Positions 1 to 10,153 of a stretch of 38,105 bases of DNA are shown piece after piece. Both the position numbers and the translations under genes were made by a program. The first letter of the stretch is position 1. The number at the start of each line of letters is the position of its first letter. The stretch comes from an uncultured Verrucomicrobiae bacterium (lineage in GTDB: Bacteria; Verrucomicrobiota; Verrucomicrobiia; JADLBR01; CALLMV01), in NCBI GenBank assembly GCA_938005615.1, contig CALLMV010000046.1:1-38105 (forward strand). Reading direction: 5' to 3'. Below the pieces are notes generated by a model. It worked only from the letters and a program-made list of their open reading frames with translations. It made no database searches and was not told the DNA's origin.

Positions 1-1
1 C

Positions 2-3000
2 CAACAACTTGCAGATTCTGCAATGGATATCGCCATCGGCCAAATCCGCGAAGCCACCTCAGGTTTTGAAAAAGACAGTGCAGGCAACCCGCTGCTTAAC
101 CAGCCTTTGGCCTGGGCCAGCCAGCCTGGGGCGATCCGCACTTTCAAGAAAAATGGCGATGAACACCTGATCTACAAACTTTACTCCACGAGGCGTCTCG
201 TTACTCAAAACGCCGGCGAGCTGACGACAGGCGCGACCAACAGCGACATCCCTACCGACTGGGCCACGCGTAGAGCGTTGTTTACCGATCTCAACGCACC
301 CGCCACAAACCGCCAGGGCCTGGTCACCTACCCAATTGCGGATCCCCAAAGTGCCGGAATCCAGACTGAAGGGTTTTCCTACACTGGGGCACCAACAGCT
401 AATACTACTAACCCGCTGCCTATGCCCGCGCAATGGATCTACGTGCTGGCAGACGGCACACTCACATCGCCAACAGTAAGCCTCAGCACTGGGGAGATCG
501 CCGGCTGGGGCGGAAGCGGACCATTTACCCCCAGTGCCACTAACCCGATCATCGGGCGTATCGCCTTCTGGACGGATGACGAAACATCCAAGATCAACAT
601 TAACACCGCAAGCGACGGAAATTACTGGGACACCCCGCGGGCGAACACCACCACCGAACGTAACTTAGCCAACTTCCAACCAGCCCAGAACGAATTCCAA
701 CGCTACCCCGGCCACCCTGCTACTACGTCTCTCGCGCCAGTCTTCTTTTTTAACGGCACGAACACTCCCCCACTTTCGAACACCCAGCACAACGCCATGC
801 TACAGCTCATCCCGCGCATTGTTGGTGGTGGCTCCAACCGCGGCACTGCTATCGCGACGGCACCGCTGGTGCCCGATAACGACCGCATATATGCAAACCT
901 CGATGAGATGATCTACGGCATGACACCAACAGGAGTGCGGCAAGCTCAGCCCGCTGCTGCTGGCATTAACAGAAACAAACTGGAGCAGACTCGGTTCTTC
1001 CTCACCGCTCACAGCAAAGCACCCGAAACCAATCTCTTTAACGGGCCGCGTGTCGCCCTCTGGCCGGTAGACGTGCAACCGGCAAACCGCACTGCCATCG
1101 ACAGACTCATCGCATTCTGCGCCTCCTTGGGTGGAGCCCCGTTTTACTTTCAACGGCTCGACGCCAAGAGTCAGACTTACGACTTCTACAACATTCCCCG
1201 CAACCAGCAGCTCTATGCCTATCTGCGGCGCCTTACTGACAACACCTTCCCCGGCTTCGGCACCAACTACTGCCTCACACCCGACAACGATTCCGCAAAC
1301 ACGTCTTGGAAACTCACCGCCCCTCGCCACAATTCCTTCGCCGATAAATACGGCGTGCCCAACAGGGACAGCCTGCTCACGCAAATTTTCGACTACATCC
1401 GCTGCACCAACACCGACGATACCAACCATCTTCCGGATACGAGCACGAGACGTTACGGCAACAGAAACCGACTCTACGGCACACCAACACTGGGCATGTC
1501 GCAGGTTGTGCCCATCAAAATCGGCCCGCCCCACACGAGCATCGAGACCAAAGGCCACGGACGCTTCCCCACCATCTCAGAAGCCGGTTTTCACTTCATC
1601 TGCACGGCCGACGCAAATGTCGTCACCACACCCGCTAGCAATCAGTTGGCCAACAAAACACTTTGCGGAACACTCCTTACCCCTGGACAACGCCGCATTG
1701 AGGCCATGTTCTACTTTGAAGGCTTCAGTCCCTCCCAGGGCTACCCCAACTGCAATCCCTCCTACGCCGTCCGAGTGCGCGGCTTGCAGAATTTCGCCGT
1801 CAACGGGATACCTTTGCAGATGCCGAACGATGCGGTCACCATCCTGGATAAAAATGTGTTTTATATATATCACGCTCGAGCCTGGTCAGGATCTCATACG
1901 CATAGAGTGCATCTTCACGATGCTAGGCTTCCCGCACGCGGTTGCATGCCTGCCGATGCGGGTATTAATGACCTGACAAGATATCCCTTCGTCAGTGCCC
2001 CGATTACCATCACCTTGCCCCTGCCGGCCGAGACCATGCTCTTTTCTGGCGGCACTGTGACCTTGGAAATCTACGCCAGGACGAACGCTAATTCGCCTTA
2101 CTTCAATCCGGCAACAGACTTGGTGCAGACCATCGAGTTGGAATTCCCCCAGGCCACTTTCCCTGCCCCGCGTTTAGTCACGGTCGGCACTCCAACCCAT
2201 ACCTATGTTACGCCCAATATCCCTGCGACCACACCTGATCAGTGGTGGACGTTTTCTCGCAATGGCGCGATCAACTCCACGGGACGTATTGAGTTTGTCT
2301 GGGATGCTCCCGGCCCGGAAGGCGGCCAACTGCGCGGAGCCTTGATACGGGATGCGTTTGACGTGGTGCGTTCGATGGTGCCCCCGCATGCTGATTACAG
2401 AATCCTCAGCGCCATGCCTCAGGTTCCTGCGAATTATTTCGTTCCGCACCCCAACTACTTCAACACCAACCAGCGCATGGCACACAACATCTCTGAAGGC
2501 CGAGGAGGCGGAATTATCCCTGGTTTTAACTCCATCCCCAACCCCCTCATTACCGCGCCCGCATACGGTTCGCCGGTCAGCCCGGATGTGCCAATACCCC
2601 ACAACAATTCTACCCTTGGGGATTGGGACACCGGTATTGCTCAAGCTCCTGATGGCCCCTACATTAACAAACCTGACGAGGGCAACCAATTCCGGGCCAC
2701 CAACCTCGCGACTCAGATTCCCTACTTCGTCAACAACGAAAGCTACGTGCAAACCAACAACACCTTCTTCAGCTCCATGCGCCAGATTCCCTCGGCATTC
2801 ATGCTTGGATCGCTCTCGACGGGCGTCAACACTAACACACCCTACCGCACACTTCTTTTCAGGCCCGAAACACGGCGCGATGCTAGCGGCAACATGCACT
2901 TTGGCCTGCGTGTGCCGCGCGACCACCTGCTGGCCGATCTCTTCTGGATGCCGGTTGTCGAACCTTATGCCATCAGCGAGCCGCTTTCTACAGCCGGGAA

Positions 3001-3637
3001 AATCAACATGAATTACCGCATCGCACCCTATAACTACATCCGCCGCGCCACGGGCCTCCACGCCCTGCTCATGTCCGAGCGTGTGGCGGCCATCCCTGCA
3101 GCCAATACGACGAACTACAAAATGGGGACAATTCTAAACAACGATTTTCGTTTACCCATCAACCAGGCAGCCACGCTTTCCCAGTTCGATAAGGTCTTCG
3201 ACTCCGGCGCAATCTTCCGTTCCCCCACGGAAATTGCCGACCTGCACATCGTGCCCCAGGGCACCACCCTCGCTTCTGTAGAGAGCTCTACTGGCTTCTG
3301 GCAAACACATAGTCTCACGGGTGACAACCTACGCGAAAAAATCTACACCACCCTGCTCCCGCGCCTCACTACCAAATCCAACACCTACACTGTGCACTTC
3401 CGTGTTCAGGCACTCAAGCAGCGTACCAACTCCCCGAACTTCGCCCAGTGGGACAACACGCGCGACACCGTGCTGGCAGAATACCGCGGTGCCGCAACGA
3501 TCGAGCGCTACCTCGATCCCAACCAACCCGGCCTGCCCGACTTCGCCAACATGAATCCCGTGAGCATGACTGCCGATTACAATATCGACAGATACTACCG
3601 CTTCCGCGTGATCTCCACTCGTAAGTTTGCCCCATGA
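2..3637 (+). CDS. Verru_Chthon cassette protein A-like, 5' end cut by window edge
   Basis: The reading frame is open to the first base of the window, so the gene is truncated. The visible part is about 1,211 codons, and the ATG at 23 is internal (upstream codons read QQLADSA). The order of motifs matches what I remember of the Verru_Chthon cassette protein A family (TIGR02600-type): an IGQIREAT segment typical of the pilin-like N-terminal helix region, then KININTAS, RYPGHPATTS, FFLTAHSKAPETNLF, a FDYIR segment, GRFPTISEAGFHFICTAD in the middle, and YYRFRVISTRKFAP at the C-terminus. The missing N-terminus probably holds a prepilin-like membrane helix. Biochemical function is unknown. The family occurs beside pilin-like proteins B, C and D, so surface or secretion machinery is an inference only. 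The stop overlaps the next start in ATGA. Confidence 0.85.
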   Translation, partial: QQLADSAMDIAIGQIREATSGFEKDSAGNPLLNQPLAWASQPGAIRTFKKNGDEHLIYKLYSTRRLVTQNAGELTTGATNSDIPTDWATRRALFTDLNAPATNRQGLVTYPIADPQSAGIQTEGFSYTGAPTANTTNPLPMPAQWIYVLADGTLTSPTVSLSTGEIAGWGGSGPFTPSATNPIIGRIAFWTDDETSKININTASDGNYWDTPRANTTTERNLANFQPAQNEFQRYPGHPATTSLAPVFFFNGTNTPPLSNTQHNAMLQLIPRIVGGGSNRGTAIATAPLVPDNDRIYANLDEMIYGMTPTGVRQAQPAAAGINRNKLEQTRFFLTAHSKAPETNLFNGPRVALWPVDVQPANRTAIDRLIAFCASLGGAPFYFQRLDAKSQTYDFYNIPRNQQLYAYLRRLTDNTFPGFGTNYCLTPDNDSANTSWKLTAPRHNSFADKYGVPNRDSLLTQIFDYIRCTNTDDTNHLPDTSTRRYGNRNRLYGTPTLGMSQVVPIKIGPPHTSIETKGHGRFPTISEAGFHFICTADANVVTTPASNQLANKTLCGTLLTPGQRRIEAMFYFEGFSPSQGYPNCNPSYAVRVRGLQNFAVNGIPLQMPNDAVTILDKNVFYIYHARAWSGSHTHRVHLHDARLPARGCMPADAGINDLTRYPFVSAPITITLPLPAETMLFSGGTVTLEIYARTNANSPYFNPATDLVQTIELEFPQATFPAPRLVTVGTPTHTYVTPNIPATTPDQWWTFSRNGAINSTGRIEFVWDAPGPEGGQLRGALIRDAFDVVRSMVPPHADYRILSAMPQVPANYFVPHPNYFNTNQRMAHNISEGRGGGIIPGFNSIPNPLITAPAYGSPVSPDVPIPHNNSTLGDWDTGIAQAPDGPYINKPDEGNQFRATNLATQIPYFVNNESYVQTNNTFFSSMRQIPSAFMLGSLSTGVNTNTPYRTLLFRPETRRDASGNMHFGLRVPRDHLLADLFWMPVVEPYAISEPLSTAGKINMNYRIAPYNYIRRATGLHALLMSERVAAIPAANTTNYKMGTILNNDFRLPINQAATLSQFDKVFDSGAIFRSPTEIADLHIVPQGTTLASVESSTGFWQTHSLTGDNLREKIYTTLLPRLTTKSNTYTVHFRVQALKQRTNSPNFAQWDNTRDTVLAEYRGAATIERYLDPNQPGLPDFANMNPVSMTADYNIDRYYRFRVISTRKFAP

Positions 3638-4275
3638 ACACTGCTTCCTACAACACCTTGACTCGTGCTTTGCGCCCAGCTCGCGTTCAAGCCTTCAGCC
3701 TTGTAGAAATCCTCATTGTTTGCGCCCTTTTTGTGGTGCTGGCCGTGATGGTCGTCCCGGGCACGGGCGATATGTTGCGGTCGCAGGACATTAGCGCGGC
3801 AGGCCGCATCGTCGAACAAAGCCTGAACAACGCCCGCATCTTGGCCGTCACCAAAAACCGCCGCGTGGAAGTGCGTTTCTATAAATCAAACTCTACCTCG
3901 CGCATCATCGGGCTGCAGCTCTTCGAGTTTGATGAAAGTGGGACGACACCTCTGCCTGCCACAGCCATGCGCTGGCTGCCTAAATCCGCAACTATTAATG
4001 AAAATTTAGCCAACTCCACGCTCTGGGCGAACCTGCCTGTCAAATCATTCAGCACCTTGGACCCTAAAATCCCTCTGCCCGAGATCGGCACGGATTACGA
4101 GGCGCGCGCCGTGCAATTCCTGCCCAACGGCGGCATCAACCTTGATCCCACGCAGCGTTGGTTCCTCACGGTGCATGAGACCAGAAGTAATCCGTCCTCC
4201 TCCTCCCTGCCGGCGAATTTTTACTGCGTGCAGGTCGAACCCGTGTTGGGCACCACGCGAGTTTACCGCCCCTGA
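3634..4275 (+). CDS. Verru_Chthon cassette protein D-like pseudopilin
   Basis: 213 residues. Residues 1-20 are a basic leader ending in VQA, followed at residue 21 by FSLVEILIVCALFVVLAVMV. This is a type IV prepilin cleavage and N-methylation site: cleavage after Ala20, Phe at +1, Glu at +5, then one hydrophobic helix. A prepilin peptidase should process it at the inner membrane. The body (SQDISAAGRIVEQSLNNARILAVTKNRRVEVRFYK) has the helix-then-sheet layout of minor pseudopilins and resembles cassette protein D. It overlaps the cassette A-like gene by 4 bp, so the two are translationally coupled. Proteins B and C are not visible and may lie upstream of the window. Precise function is unknown. 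Confidence 0.8.
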   Translation: MNTASYNTLTRALRPARVQAFSLVEILIVCALFVVLAVMVVPGTGDMLRSQDISAAGRIVEQSLNNARILAVTKNRRVEVRFYKSNSTSRIIGLQLFEFDESGTTPLPATAMRWLPKSATINENLANSTLWANLPVKSFSTLDPKIPLPEIGTDYEARAVQFLPNGGINLDPTQRWFLTVHETRSNPSSSSLPANFYCVQVEPVLGTTRVYRP

Positions 4276-4320
4276 GGTGGCTTTTGGGCGAATCGCCTAC
4301 GGGGTGAAAGGCAGCCTCAG
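4272..4320. terminator. Imperfect inverted repeat between two convergent genes
   Basis: CTGAGG (4272-4277) and CCTCAG (4315-4320) pair perfectly. A second arm, GCTTT against AAAGGC, pairs with one bulge, and a short GGCGAATCGCC sits inside. The structure spans the facing stop codons of the pilin-like gene and sdhB, so a bidirectional hairpin terminator is plausible. There is no T-run, hence low confidence. Confidence 0.3.
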
Positions 4321-5081
4321 TCAGCAGCAGAAGTGACGGCTGATCTGACGCTGGCGGCGAGGTAGTCGCGGTTCATCCGCGCGATGAATTCGGCGCTGAT
4401 ACCCTTGGGGCAGACGGCTTCGCACGAGTAAGTGTTGGAGCAGGCGCCGAAGCCTTCTTTGTCCATCTGCGCCACCATCGCGAGGGTGCGGCGGTCCTTC
4501 TCGGCCTGGCCTTGTGGGAGCAGGTTGAGATGGGAGACTTTGGCGGCAACGAAGAGCATGGCGCTGGAGTTTTTGCAGGCCGCGACACAGGCACCGCAGC
4601 CGATGCAGGCAGCAGCATCCATCGCAAGGTCGGCGATTTTTTTGGGCACGGGAATGGCATTGGCGTCGGGGGCGTTGCCGGTGGAGACGCTGATGAAGCC
4701 GCCGGCTTGGATGATGCGGTCGAAGGCGGAGCGGTCGGTGACTAAGTCGCAGAGCACTGGGAAGGGGCGGGCGCGGTAGGGCTCGACGACGACGGTGTCG
4801 CCGTCCTTGAAGGAGCGGAGGTAGGTCTGGCAAGATGCGACGCGGTATTCGGGGCCGTGCGGTTCGCCGTTGATGACGAGGGAGCAGGAGCCGCAGATGC
4901 CTTCGCGGCAATCGTGGTCGAAAGCGACAGGCATTTTGCCTTCGCGTGTGAGCTTGTCGTTGAGCACGTCAAGCATTTCGAGGAAGGACATGTTGGGGTT
5001 GAGCCCGTCGAGTTGGTATTCTTCGAAGTGGCCTGGGGAATTTTTGTTTTTTTGGCGCCAGATGCGGAGGGTGAGTTTCAT
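4317..5081 (-). CDS. sdhB: Succinate dehydrogenase/fumarate reductase iron-sulfur subunit
   Basis: 254 residues, normal for the family. It passes electrons from the flavin of SdhA to quinone through three Fe-S clusters. The ligands are visible in order: C58, C63, C66 and C84 for the [2Fe-2S] plant-ferredoxin domain (CREGICGSC); C159, C162, C165 and C169 for [4Fe-4S] ([11 protein letters not shown]); C214, C220 and C224 for the [3Fe-4S] region, with the next cluster ligand contributed nearby in the usual way. It is the last gene of sdhC-sdhA-sdhB, 100 bp after sdhA, a gap that carries two heptad repeat arrays. No Shine-Dalgarno is seen before the ATG. Codons end overwhelmingly in C, as in sdhA and nrdAB. 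It could act as fumarate reductase; sequence alone does not tell. Confidence 0.95.
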   Translation of the reverse strand: MKLTLRIWRQKNKNSPGHFEEYQLDGLNPNMSFLEMLDVLNDKLTREGKMPVAFDHDCREGICGSCSLVINGEPHGPEYRVASCQTYLRSFKDGDTVVVEPYRARPFPVLCDLVTDRSAFDRIIQAGGFISVSTGNAPDANAIPVPKKIADLAMDAAACIGCGACVAACKNSSAMLFVAAKVSHLNLLPQGQAEKDRRTLAMVAQMDKEGFGACSNTYSCEAVCPKGISAEFIARMNRDYLAASVRSAVTSAAD

Positions 5082-5109
5082 AGAGTTATCAATTTTCAGT
5101 TGTTAGTTA
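5082..5109 (-). repeat. Degenerate 7-bp tandem repeat directly upstream of sdhB
   Basis: Read on the minus strand, four consecutive heptads fill the bases before the sdhB ATG: TAACTAA, CAACTGA, AAATTGA, TAACTCT. They share the phase and A-rich pattern of the arrays at 5161, 35254, 35704 and 36863. The array takes the place where a ribosome-binding site would be expected. Confidence 0.5.
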
Positions 5110-5160
5110 ATAAAGTGCAGATGTGGAGCCTGCGGTGAGGTGGGTTTGTGAAAGTGCTGT

Positions 5161-5188
5161 GTTGTTATTCATTGTCACTTGTTATTTG
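5161..5188 (-). repeat. Degenerate 7-bp tandem repeat at the end of sdhA
   Basis: Minus-strand heptads CAAATAA, CAAGTGA, CAATGAA, TAACAAC. The first contains the sdhA stop codon (TAA). CAAGTGA is identical to heptads in the arrays after the S23-type gene and after nrdB. Confidence 0.55.
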
Positions 5189-7107
5189 TAGCTCCGGGTA
5201 GTCATTTTGACTTCTTCGTAAACGAGGGGTTCTTTGTGGAGCTGCCATTGGCCAGTGCCGTTGAGGCCTTGGAATTGCCAGGCGGAGACGAAGGCGAAGT
5301 TTTGGTCGTCGCGCTTGGCTTCTCCGTCGGGGTGTTGATGTTCTTCGCGGAAGTGGCCGCCGCAGGATTCTTCGCGGGTGAGGGCGTCGAGGCACATGAG
5401 TTCGCCGAGTTCGAGGAAGTCGGAGACGCGGTTGGCGCGTTCGAGGGCTTGGTTGAGGCCGTCGCCATCGCCGGGCACATGGAGGTTGCTCCAGAATTCG
5501 GCGCGGATTTTGGGGATTTCTTGAAGGGCTTGGGTGAGGGATTCTTTGGTGCGGGCCATTCCACAAAGGTCCCACATGACTTTGCCGAGGCGCTTGTGGA
5601 AGGTGGAGACAGGCTCTTTGCCGTTAATCGAGAGGAGTTTTCTGAGGCGGTCAGTGGCGTCGCGCTCGGCGTCGGCAAAGGCGGGGTGATCAGTGGGCGG
5701 GGCCGAGTTGGGGGGCACGGTGGCCAGGTAGTGGCCGATGGTGTAAGGCAGCACGAAGTAGCCGTCGGCAAGGCCTTGCATGAGGGCGGAGGCGCCGAGG
5801 CGGTTGGCCCCGTGGTCGGAGAAGTTGGCCTCGCCCGCGGCGAAGAGGCCGGGGATGGTGGTCATGAGGTTGTAGTCCACCCAGAGGCCGCCCATGGTGT
5901 AGTGGACGGCCGGGTAGATGCGCATGGGGACTTCGTAGGCGTTTTCGTTGGTGATCTCGTGGTAGATGTCGAAGAGATTGCCGTAGCGTTCTTGGACGAC
6001 TTTTTTGCCAAGGCGCTTGATGGCATCCGCAAAGTCGAGATAGACGCCGAGGCCGGAGGGGCCGATGCCGCGGCCTTCGTCGCAAACGCGCTTGGCAGCG
6101 CGTGAGGCAATGTCGCGCGGGGCGAGGTTGCCGTAGGAAGGATACATGCGTTCGAGGTAGTAGTCGCGGTCGGCCTCGGGGATGTCGTTGGGGTGCTTTT
6201 TGGTGTCGGCGGGATTTTTGGGCACCCAGCAGCGGCCGTCGTTGCGCAGGGACTCGCTCATGAGGGTGAGCTTGGATTGGTATTCGCCAGATACAGGAAT
6301 GCAGGTGGGGTGGATTTGCGTGAAGCAAGGGTTACCAAAGAGGGCACCGCGACGGTGGGCGCGCCAGATGGCGGTGGCGTTGGATCCACGAGCGTAGGTG
6401 GAGAGGTTGTAAACGTTGCCGTAGCCGCCGGTGGCCAGCACGACGGCGTCCCCGCTGTGGCGGGTGATCTCGCCGCTGATGAGGTTGCGGGCCACGATGC
6501 CGCGGGCTTTACCGTCAATGATAACGAGTTCCAGCATTTCTGTGCGGGGGAACATCTTGACGGTGCCCAAGCCGATTTGACGGCACAGAGCCGAGTAGGC
6601 ACCAAGCAGGAGCTGCTGACCAGTCTGCCCGCGGGCATAGAACGTGCGCGAGACCTGCGCGCCGCCGAAGGAGCGGTTGGCGAGCATTCCGCCGTATTCG
6701 CGGGCGAATGGCACGCCCTGCGCGGCGCATTGGTCAATGATGTTAACGCTGACTTCAGCGAGGCGATAGACGTTGGCCTCGCGGGCACGGAAATCGCCGC
6801 CCTTGATGGTGTCGTAAAACAAGCGGTAGATGCTGTCGCCGTCGTTCTGGTAATTTTTTGCGGCGTTGATTCCGCCTTGCGCTGCGATGGAGTGAGCACG
6901 GCGCGGGGAATCTTGGAAGCAGAAGCAGGAGACCTTGTAGCCGAGTTCGGCGAAGGAGGCGGCCGCAGAGGCGCCGGCCAGGCCCGAGCCGACGACGATA
7001 ATGTGGTATTTGCGTTTGTTAGCCGGGGAGACGAGGCGGATGGAGGCTTTGTGTTTGCGCCACTTTTCGGCCAGTGGTCCTGCGGGAGCGTTGGATTCGA
7101 GTGTCAT
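5182..7107 (-). CDS. sdhA: Succinate dehydrogenase/fumarate reductase flavoprotein subunit
   Basis: 641 residues from the ATG at 7107. I chose this start because GGAG lies 7 nt upstream; a longer frame starting at 7143 would overlap sdhC by 32 bp. The protein oxidises succinate (or reduces fumarate) at a covalently bound FAD on the cytoplasmic side of the membrane. Visible: the Rossmann motif [11 protein letters not shown] near residue 40; [12 protein letters not shown], whose His carries the covalent [59 protein letters not shown]. The C-terminal part ([16 protein letters not shown]) is of the long type found with a single-subunit cytochrome b558 anchor. sdhC ends 4 bp upstream. Codon use is strongly C-ending, unlike sdhC. 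Confidence 0.96.
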   Translation of the reverse strand: MTLESNAPAGPLAEKWRKHKASIRLVSPANKRKYHIIVVGSGLAGASAAASFAELGYKVSCFCFQDSPRRAHSIAAQGGINAAKNYQNDGDSIYRLFYDTIKGGDFRAREANVYRLAEVSVNIIDQCAAQGVPFAREYGGMLANRSFGGAQVSRTFYARGQTGQQLLLGAYSALCRQIGLGTVKMFPRTEMLELVIIDGKARGIVARNLISGEITRHSGDAVVLATGGYGNVYNLSTYARGSNATAIWRAHRRGALFGNPCFTQIHPTCIPVSGEYQSKLTLMSESLRNDGRCWVPKNPADTKKHPNDIPEADRDYYLERMYPSYGNLAPRDIASRAAKRVCDEGRGIGPSGLGVYLDFADAIKRLGKKVVQERYGNLFDIYHEITNENAYEVPMRIYPAVHYTMGGLWVDYNLMTTIPGLFAAGEANFSDHGANRLGASALMQGLADGYFVLPYTIGHYLATVPPNSAPPTDHPAFADAERDATDRLRKLLSINGKEPVSTFHKRLGKVMWDLCGMARTKESLTQALQEIPKIRAEFWSNLHVPGDGDGLNQALERANRVSDFLELGELMCLDALTREESCGGHFREEHQHPDGEAKRDDQNFAFVSAWQFQGLNGTGQWQLHKEPLVYEEVKMTTRSYK

Positions 7108-7111
7108 AGTT

Positions 7112-7861
7112 TTACTCCAGAGAAGCGTGTTGTGCGTTGGCAATGTGGTGAGAGGTATATTCGATGTCAGGCCGGGCTTTCACGACGCCCGAGAGCACGG
7201 AGATTGGGACGGCAGCCATCCCCAAGCCGATCAGCAGCCCGAAGGCGAGTGCGGCTTTCTTAAGCAGTGGGAAAATCCCAGGGGAACTCAGCCCGAGCGA
7301 GCGGAACATGGACTGAACGCCGTGGGCCAGATGTGCCCCAAGCAATCCCACGCCGAGGATGTAAAAGCCAGAGACCAGCGGATTCGAAAATCCTTTCACA
7401 ACCATGTTGTAGACGTCGTGAACTTTTTTCCCATCGAGCGAGGCATACATCGTGCGGTAGGAGGGATCAATGTTTTGGGTGGTGAAGTGAAGAAGGTGAA
7501 AAATGATGAAGGAAAGCACGATTAAACCTGATAACGCCATACTGCGTGAGGCCCAAGTAGCATCCACAGGTTTACCCACGGAATAGCCGCCGGCTTTGGC
7601 TCTGCGGTTGTCGATGATTAGTGAAACAGCACAGGCGATATGCACGCCGACCATTGCGAGTAAGCCGAGGCGCGCCACCCACAGCAGCTCAGGCATGGAT
7701 TGCAGTTTGTAGGCGTAAGCATTGATCGCGTCCGGCCCGACGAAGATGAGCCAGTTGCCAAGCATGTGGGCGATAACAAAGGCAAACAATGCCGCACCTG
7801 TGAGTGCCATAAGATATTTTCTCCCAAGAGAGGAGGTCGCAAGGCTGAATAATTTTTTCAT
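7112..7861 (-). CDS. sdhC: Succinate dehydrogenase cytochrome b558 membrane subunit
   Basis: 249 residues from [11 protein letters not shown]. The open frame extends upstream to 7957, but that extension is basic and cysteine-rich and does not look like part of the protein. Five hydrophobic segments are visible (about residues 17-40, 60-82, 107-125, 155-180, 205-230) with histidines inside or beside them (H32, H74, H122 and others) that could ligate two haems b. This is the one-subunit anchor type (b558 family), as in Bacillus and Bacteroidota, that takes electrons from SdhB to menaquinone or runs in reverse. It is the first gene of sdhCAB. No clear Shine-Dalgarno precedes the ATG. Confidence 0.92.
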   Translation of the reverse strand: MKKLFSLATSSLGRKYLMALTGAALFAFVIAHMLGNWLIFVGPDAINAYAYKLQSMPELLWVARLGLLAMVGVHIACAVSLIIDNRRAKAGGYSVGKPVDATWASRSMALSGLIVLSFIIFHLLHFTTQNIDPSYRTMYASLDGKKVHDVYNMVVKGFSNPLVSGFYILGVGLLGAHLAHGVQSMFRSLGLSSPGIFPLLKKAALAFGLLIGLGMAAVPISVLSGVVKARPDIEYTSHHIANAQHASLE

Positions 7862-7871
7862 ACGACAAGGT

Positions 7872-7900
7872 AAATTTTCTGATAAATAAATTGCTGTCAA
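7872..7900 (-). promoter_or_regulatory. Possible sdhCAB promoter
   Basis: A perfect TTGACA (minus strand, 7895-7900) is followed after about 17 nt by a poor AT-rich -10 (AAATTT). A start from here would leave an almost leaderless sdhC message, so the call is tentative. The rest of the 264-bp gap to glmS (7862-8125) is AT-rich; I see no gene or RNA in it. Confidence 0.3.
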
Positions 7901-8125
7901 AGCGCAACACCGCTTTTTGTGGTAATTTCTTCTTCGACTACAATCTGTGTCATCCACGATTGTTTGAAGATATTCGCAGGGTTAAATTACACTAACTTAG
8001 ACAATTTTTTTTAATAAAACAGGATTGATCAGTGCTCAAATTTTATTTCTTAAGGTCAAGTTAATTATCGGACTTTGCCATAAGATATTCCAAGATGTAC
8101 GTCTAGATGAGGTATTGTTAGGAAG

Positions 8126-9964
8126 CTATTCAACAGTTACACTTTTTGCGAGATTTCGAGGCTTATCCACGTCCCGACCGAGTGCGACAGCGGTATAATA
8201 AGCAAAAAGTTGCAACGCCACGACATTTACAATTGGCTGCAGCAATGGGTGAGTTTCAGGCACTAAGATCGAACTATCTACGGTTTCAGTAATATCACTG
8301 TCACCTTCGTTAGCCAAAGCAATCACCTGGCCTGAGCGAGCCTTGATTTCCTGAATTGTGGAGCGGTTTTTATCATACACACCATCTCGTGTAGCTATGA
8401 TAAGGGAGGGTGTTTCAGGCGACACTAATGCTATAACTCCGTGCTTGAGTTCTGCGGCAGGGTAAGCTTCAGCATGGATGTAAGAAATTTCCTTCAGCTT
8501 GAGGGCGCCTTCCATCGCGATGGGATAGTTTGCAAGGCGCCCCAGAAATAACATACTCTGGCTATCTTTGTATCTTAAGGCCACTTTTTTAATAGCTTCG
8601 GATGTGTTCAGGACCTTTTCGACATTTTCCGGCAGTCGGCTCAATTCAGCCAGTAATTCGCTTCCTTCGCGAGCGGACAAAGAACGTGTGCGCCCAAGGG
8701 CAAGGCCAATCAAAACCAGAGCAGTAGCCTGTGATGTAAATGATTTGGTTGCTGCGACACCTATCTCTGGGCCAGCGTGCAGATAGACACCGCCATCACT
8801 TTCGCGTGCAATGGTGCTGCCAACTACGTTACAAAGACCGTAGGCTTTGACGCCTTTGCGTTGCACTTCACGCATCGCAGCCAGGGTGTCCACAGTCTCG
8901 CCTGATTGGCTGATCACGAAGACTAACGTGCCTTGGTCTACTGGAGAGTTTCTGTATCGAAATTCGCTGGAGAAATCCGTCTCCACCGGCACCCCCGATA
9001 GCTCCTCGATCACGTACTCAGCCATCATGCCCGCGTGCAGGGCAGTACCACAACCTAGAAGCAGAATGCGCTTTACTTGGGACAACTTCACCTCTTGCAA
9101 ACCTCCGAGTTTAGCATCGCCATGGTCCCAGTTGAGGCGCCCACGCATGACGTTGCGAAGCGAGGTGGGTTGTTCAAAGATTTCCTTGAGCATGAAGTGG
9201 GGGAATTCGCCCTTTTCAGCGTCGCCCGCATCCCAATCCACGCGGCTTTTTTGGCGGGTAACTTTGGTGGTATGGAGGGTGGATATTTTGTAGCTACTGT
9301 CATTAATATCCACTACATCCAAGTCGTTAAGATAGATAACATCACGTGTAAATGAAACCATTGCAGAGACATCACTGCCGAGAAAGTTTTCTCCCTCTCC
9401 TAGGCCTACTACAAGCGGACTGCCCCTGCGTGCGCCTATAATCCTGCCAGGTTCATCTGCATGAATAACTGCAATTCCATAAGTGCCGTCCACCTCGGCA
9501 AGGGCTTTTTTAACAGCAATTAGCAGCTTATCCTCTGAAGCAGGCAGCGCATCATAAAAATGACCAATGAGATGCGCGAGTATTTCAGTATCTGTGTCTG
9601 AGGTAAACTTATGGCCCAAGTCTAGGAGGCGGTTTTTGAGCAATTTATAATTTTCAATAACACCGTTGTGAACGATTGCTAGGCGTCCAGTAGCGTCACA
9701 GTGCGGGTGGCAGTTTTCCAGATTTGGAGGTCCGTGGGTAGCCCAGCGGGTATGGCCTATGGCAGTGGAGGAGCTCACTGGTTTTTGAGTGATTAACTCG
9801 TTTAGATTAGTGATTCTGCCAACACATTTTCTAAGTTCTATGCCCTTACCGTTGATCGCTCCAAGTCCTGCTGAGTCATATCCACGATATTCTAAGCGGC
9901 GCAAACCTTCTAATATGACCTCCGTTGCTTCTCGAAAACCAGAATAGGCAATAATTCCGCACAT
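8126..9964 (-). CDS. glmS: Glutamine-fructose-6-phosphate aminotransferase (isomerizing)
   Basis: 612 residues, the usual GlmS length, starting at MCGIIAYSG (9964) so that Cys2 becomes the N-terminal nucleophile after Met removal. The longer frame starting at 10000 is rejected for that reason. It makes glucosamine-6-phosphate from fructose-6-phosphate and glutamine, the first step to UDP-GlcNAc for peptidoglycan and lipid A. Visible: the N-terminal glutaminase domain (LEYRGYDSAG, GHTRWATHG), two SIS sugar-isomerase domains (GCGTALHAG, SQSGETVDT, GPEIGVAATKSFTSQ, ELKHGVIAL), and the standard C-terminus DKPRNLAKSVTVE. It stands alone. No glmS ribozyme is recognisable upstream. lpxA and nagZ close by use or recycle the same amino sugars. 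Confidence 0.97.
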   Translation of the reverse strand: MCGIIAYSGFREATEVILEGLRRLEYRGYDSAGLGAINGKGIELRKCVGRITNLNELITQKPVSSSTAIGHTRWATHGPPNLENCHPHCDATGRLAIVHNGVIENYKLLKNRLLDLGHKFTSDTDTEILAHLIGHFYDALPASEDKLLIAVKKALAEVDGTYGIAVIHADEPGRIIGARRGSPLVVGLGEGENFLGSDVSAMVSFTRDVIYLNDLDVVDINDSSYKISTLHTTKVTRQKSRVDWDAGDAEKGEFPHFMLKEIFEQPTSLRNVMRGRLNWDHGDAKLGGLQEVKLSQVKRILLLGCGTALHAGMMAEYVIEELSGVPVETDFSSEFRYRNSPVDQGTLVFVISQSGETVDTLAAMREVQRKGVKAYGLCNVVGSTIARESDGGVYLHAGPEIGVAATKSFTSQATALVLIGLALGRTRSLSAREGSELLAELSRLPENVEKVLNTSEAIKKVALRYKDSQSMLFLGRLANYPIAMEGALKLKEISYIHAEAYPAAELKHGVIALVSPETPSLIIATRDGVYDKNRSTIQEIKARSGQVIALANEGDSDITETVDSSILVPETHPLLQPIVNVVALQLFAYYTAVALGRDVDKPRNLAKSVTVE

Positions 9965-10153
9965 AAGCATTTCTATGTGCCAATACATTGTCGCACACAA
10001 GCATTTTAGCTAGGTAGTTGGTGATATAGTATCTTTTGTTGAACTCATTGAAAAGTTGCAAAGACTGGAGTTGGCAGTTAGAAAAGTTAAAAAAAATCAC
10101 TTTTTAGAAAATATTATTTGCTAGTGGGGAAGTTATTTTGTAAGTGTAAAGTT
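9965..10153. promoter_or_regulatory. Divergent promoter region between glmS and the RGRPP gene
   Basis: An AT-rich 189-bp gap between divergent genes. Candidate -10 boxes are TACTAT for glmS (minus strand, 10026-10031) and TATTAT for the rightward gene (10112-10117). The -35 boxes are weak. A run of eight or more A's lies at about 10089-10096. No RNA structure is recognised. Confidence 0.3.

Noticed and set aside
5179-7263. Frames of 308 and 356 codons on the plus strand opposite sdhA
   Set aside because: Shadows of the conserved sdhA coding sequence with repetitive G/A/V/E content.
8126-10153. glmS ribozyme upstream of glmS
   Set aside because: The 189-bp leader region is AT-rich and has none of the conserved ribozyme core; the ribozyme is mainly known from Firmicutes.
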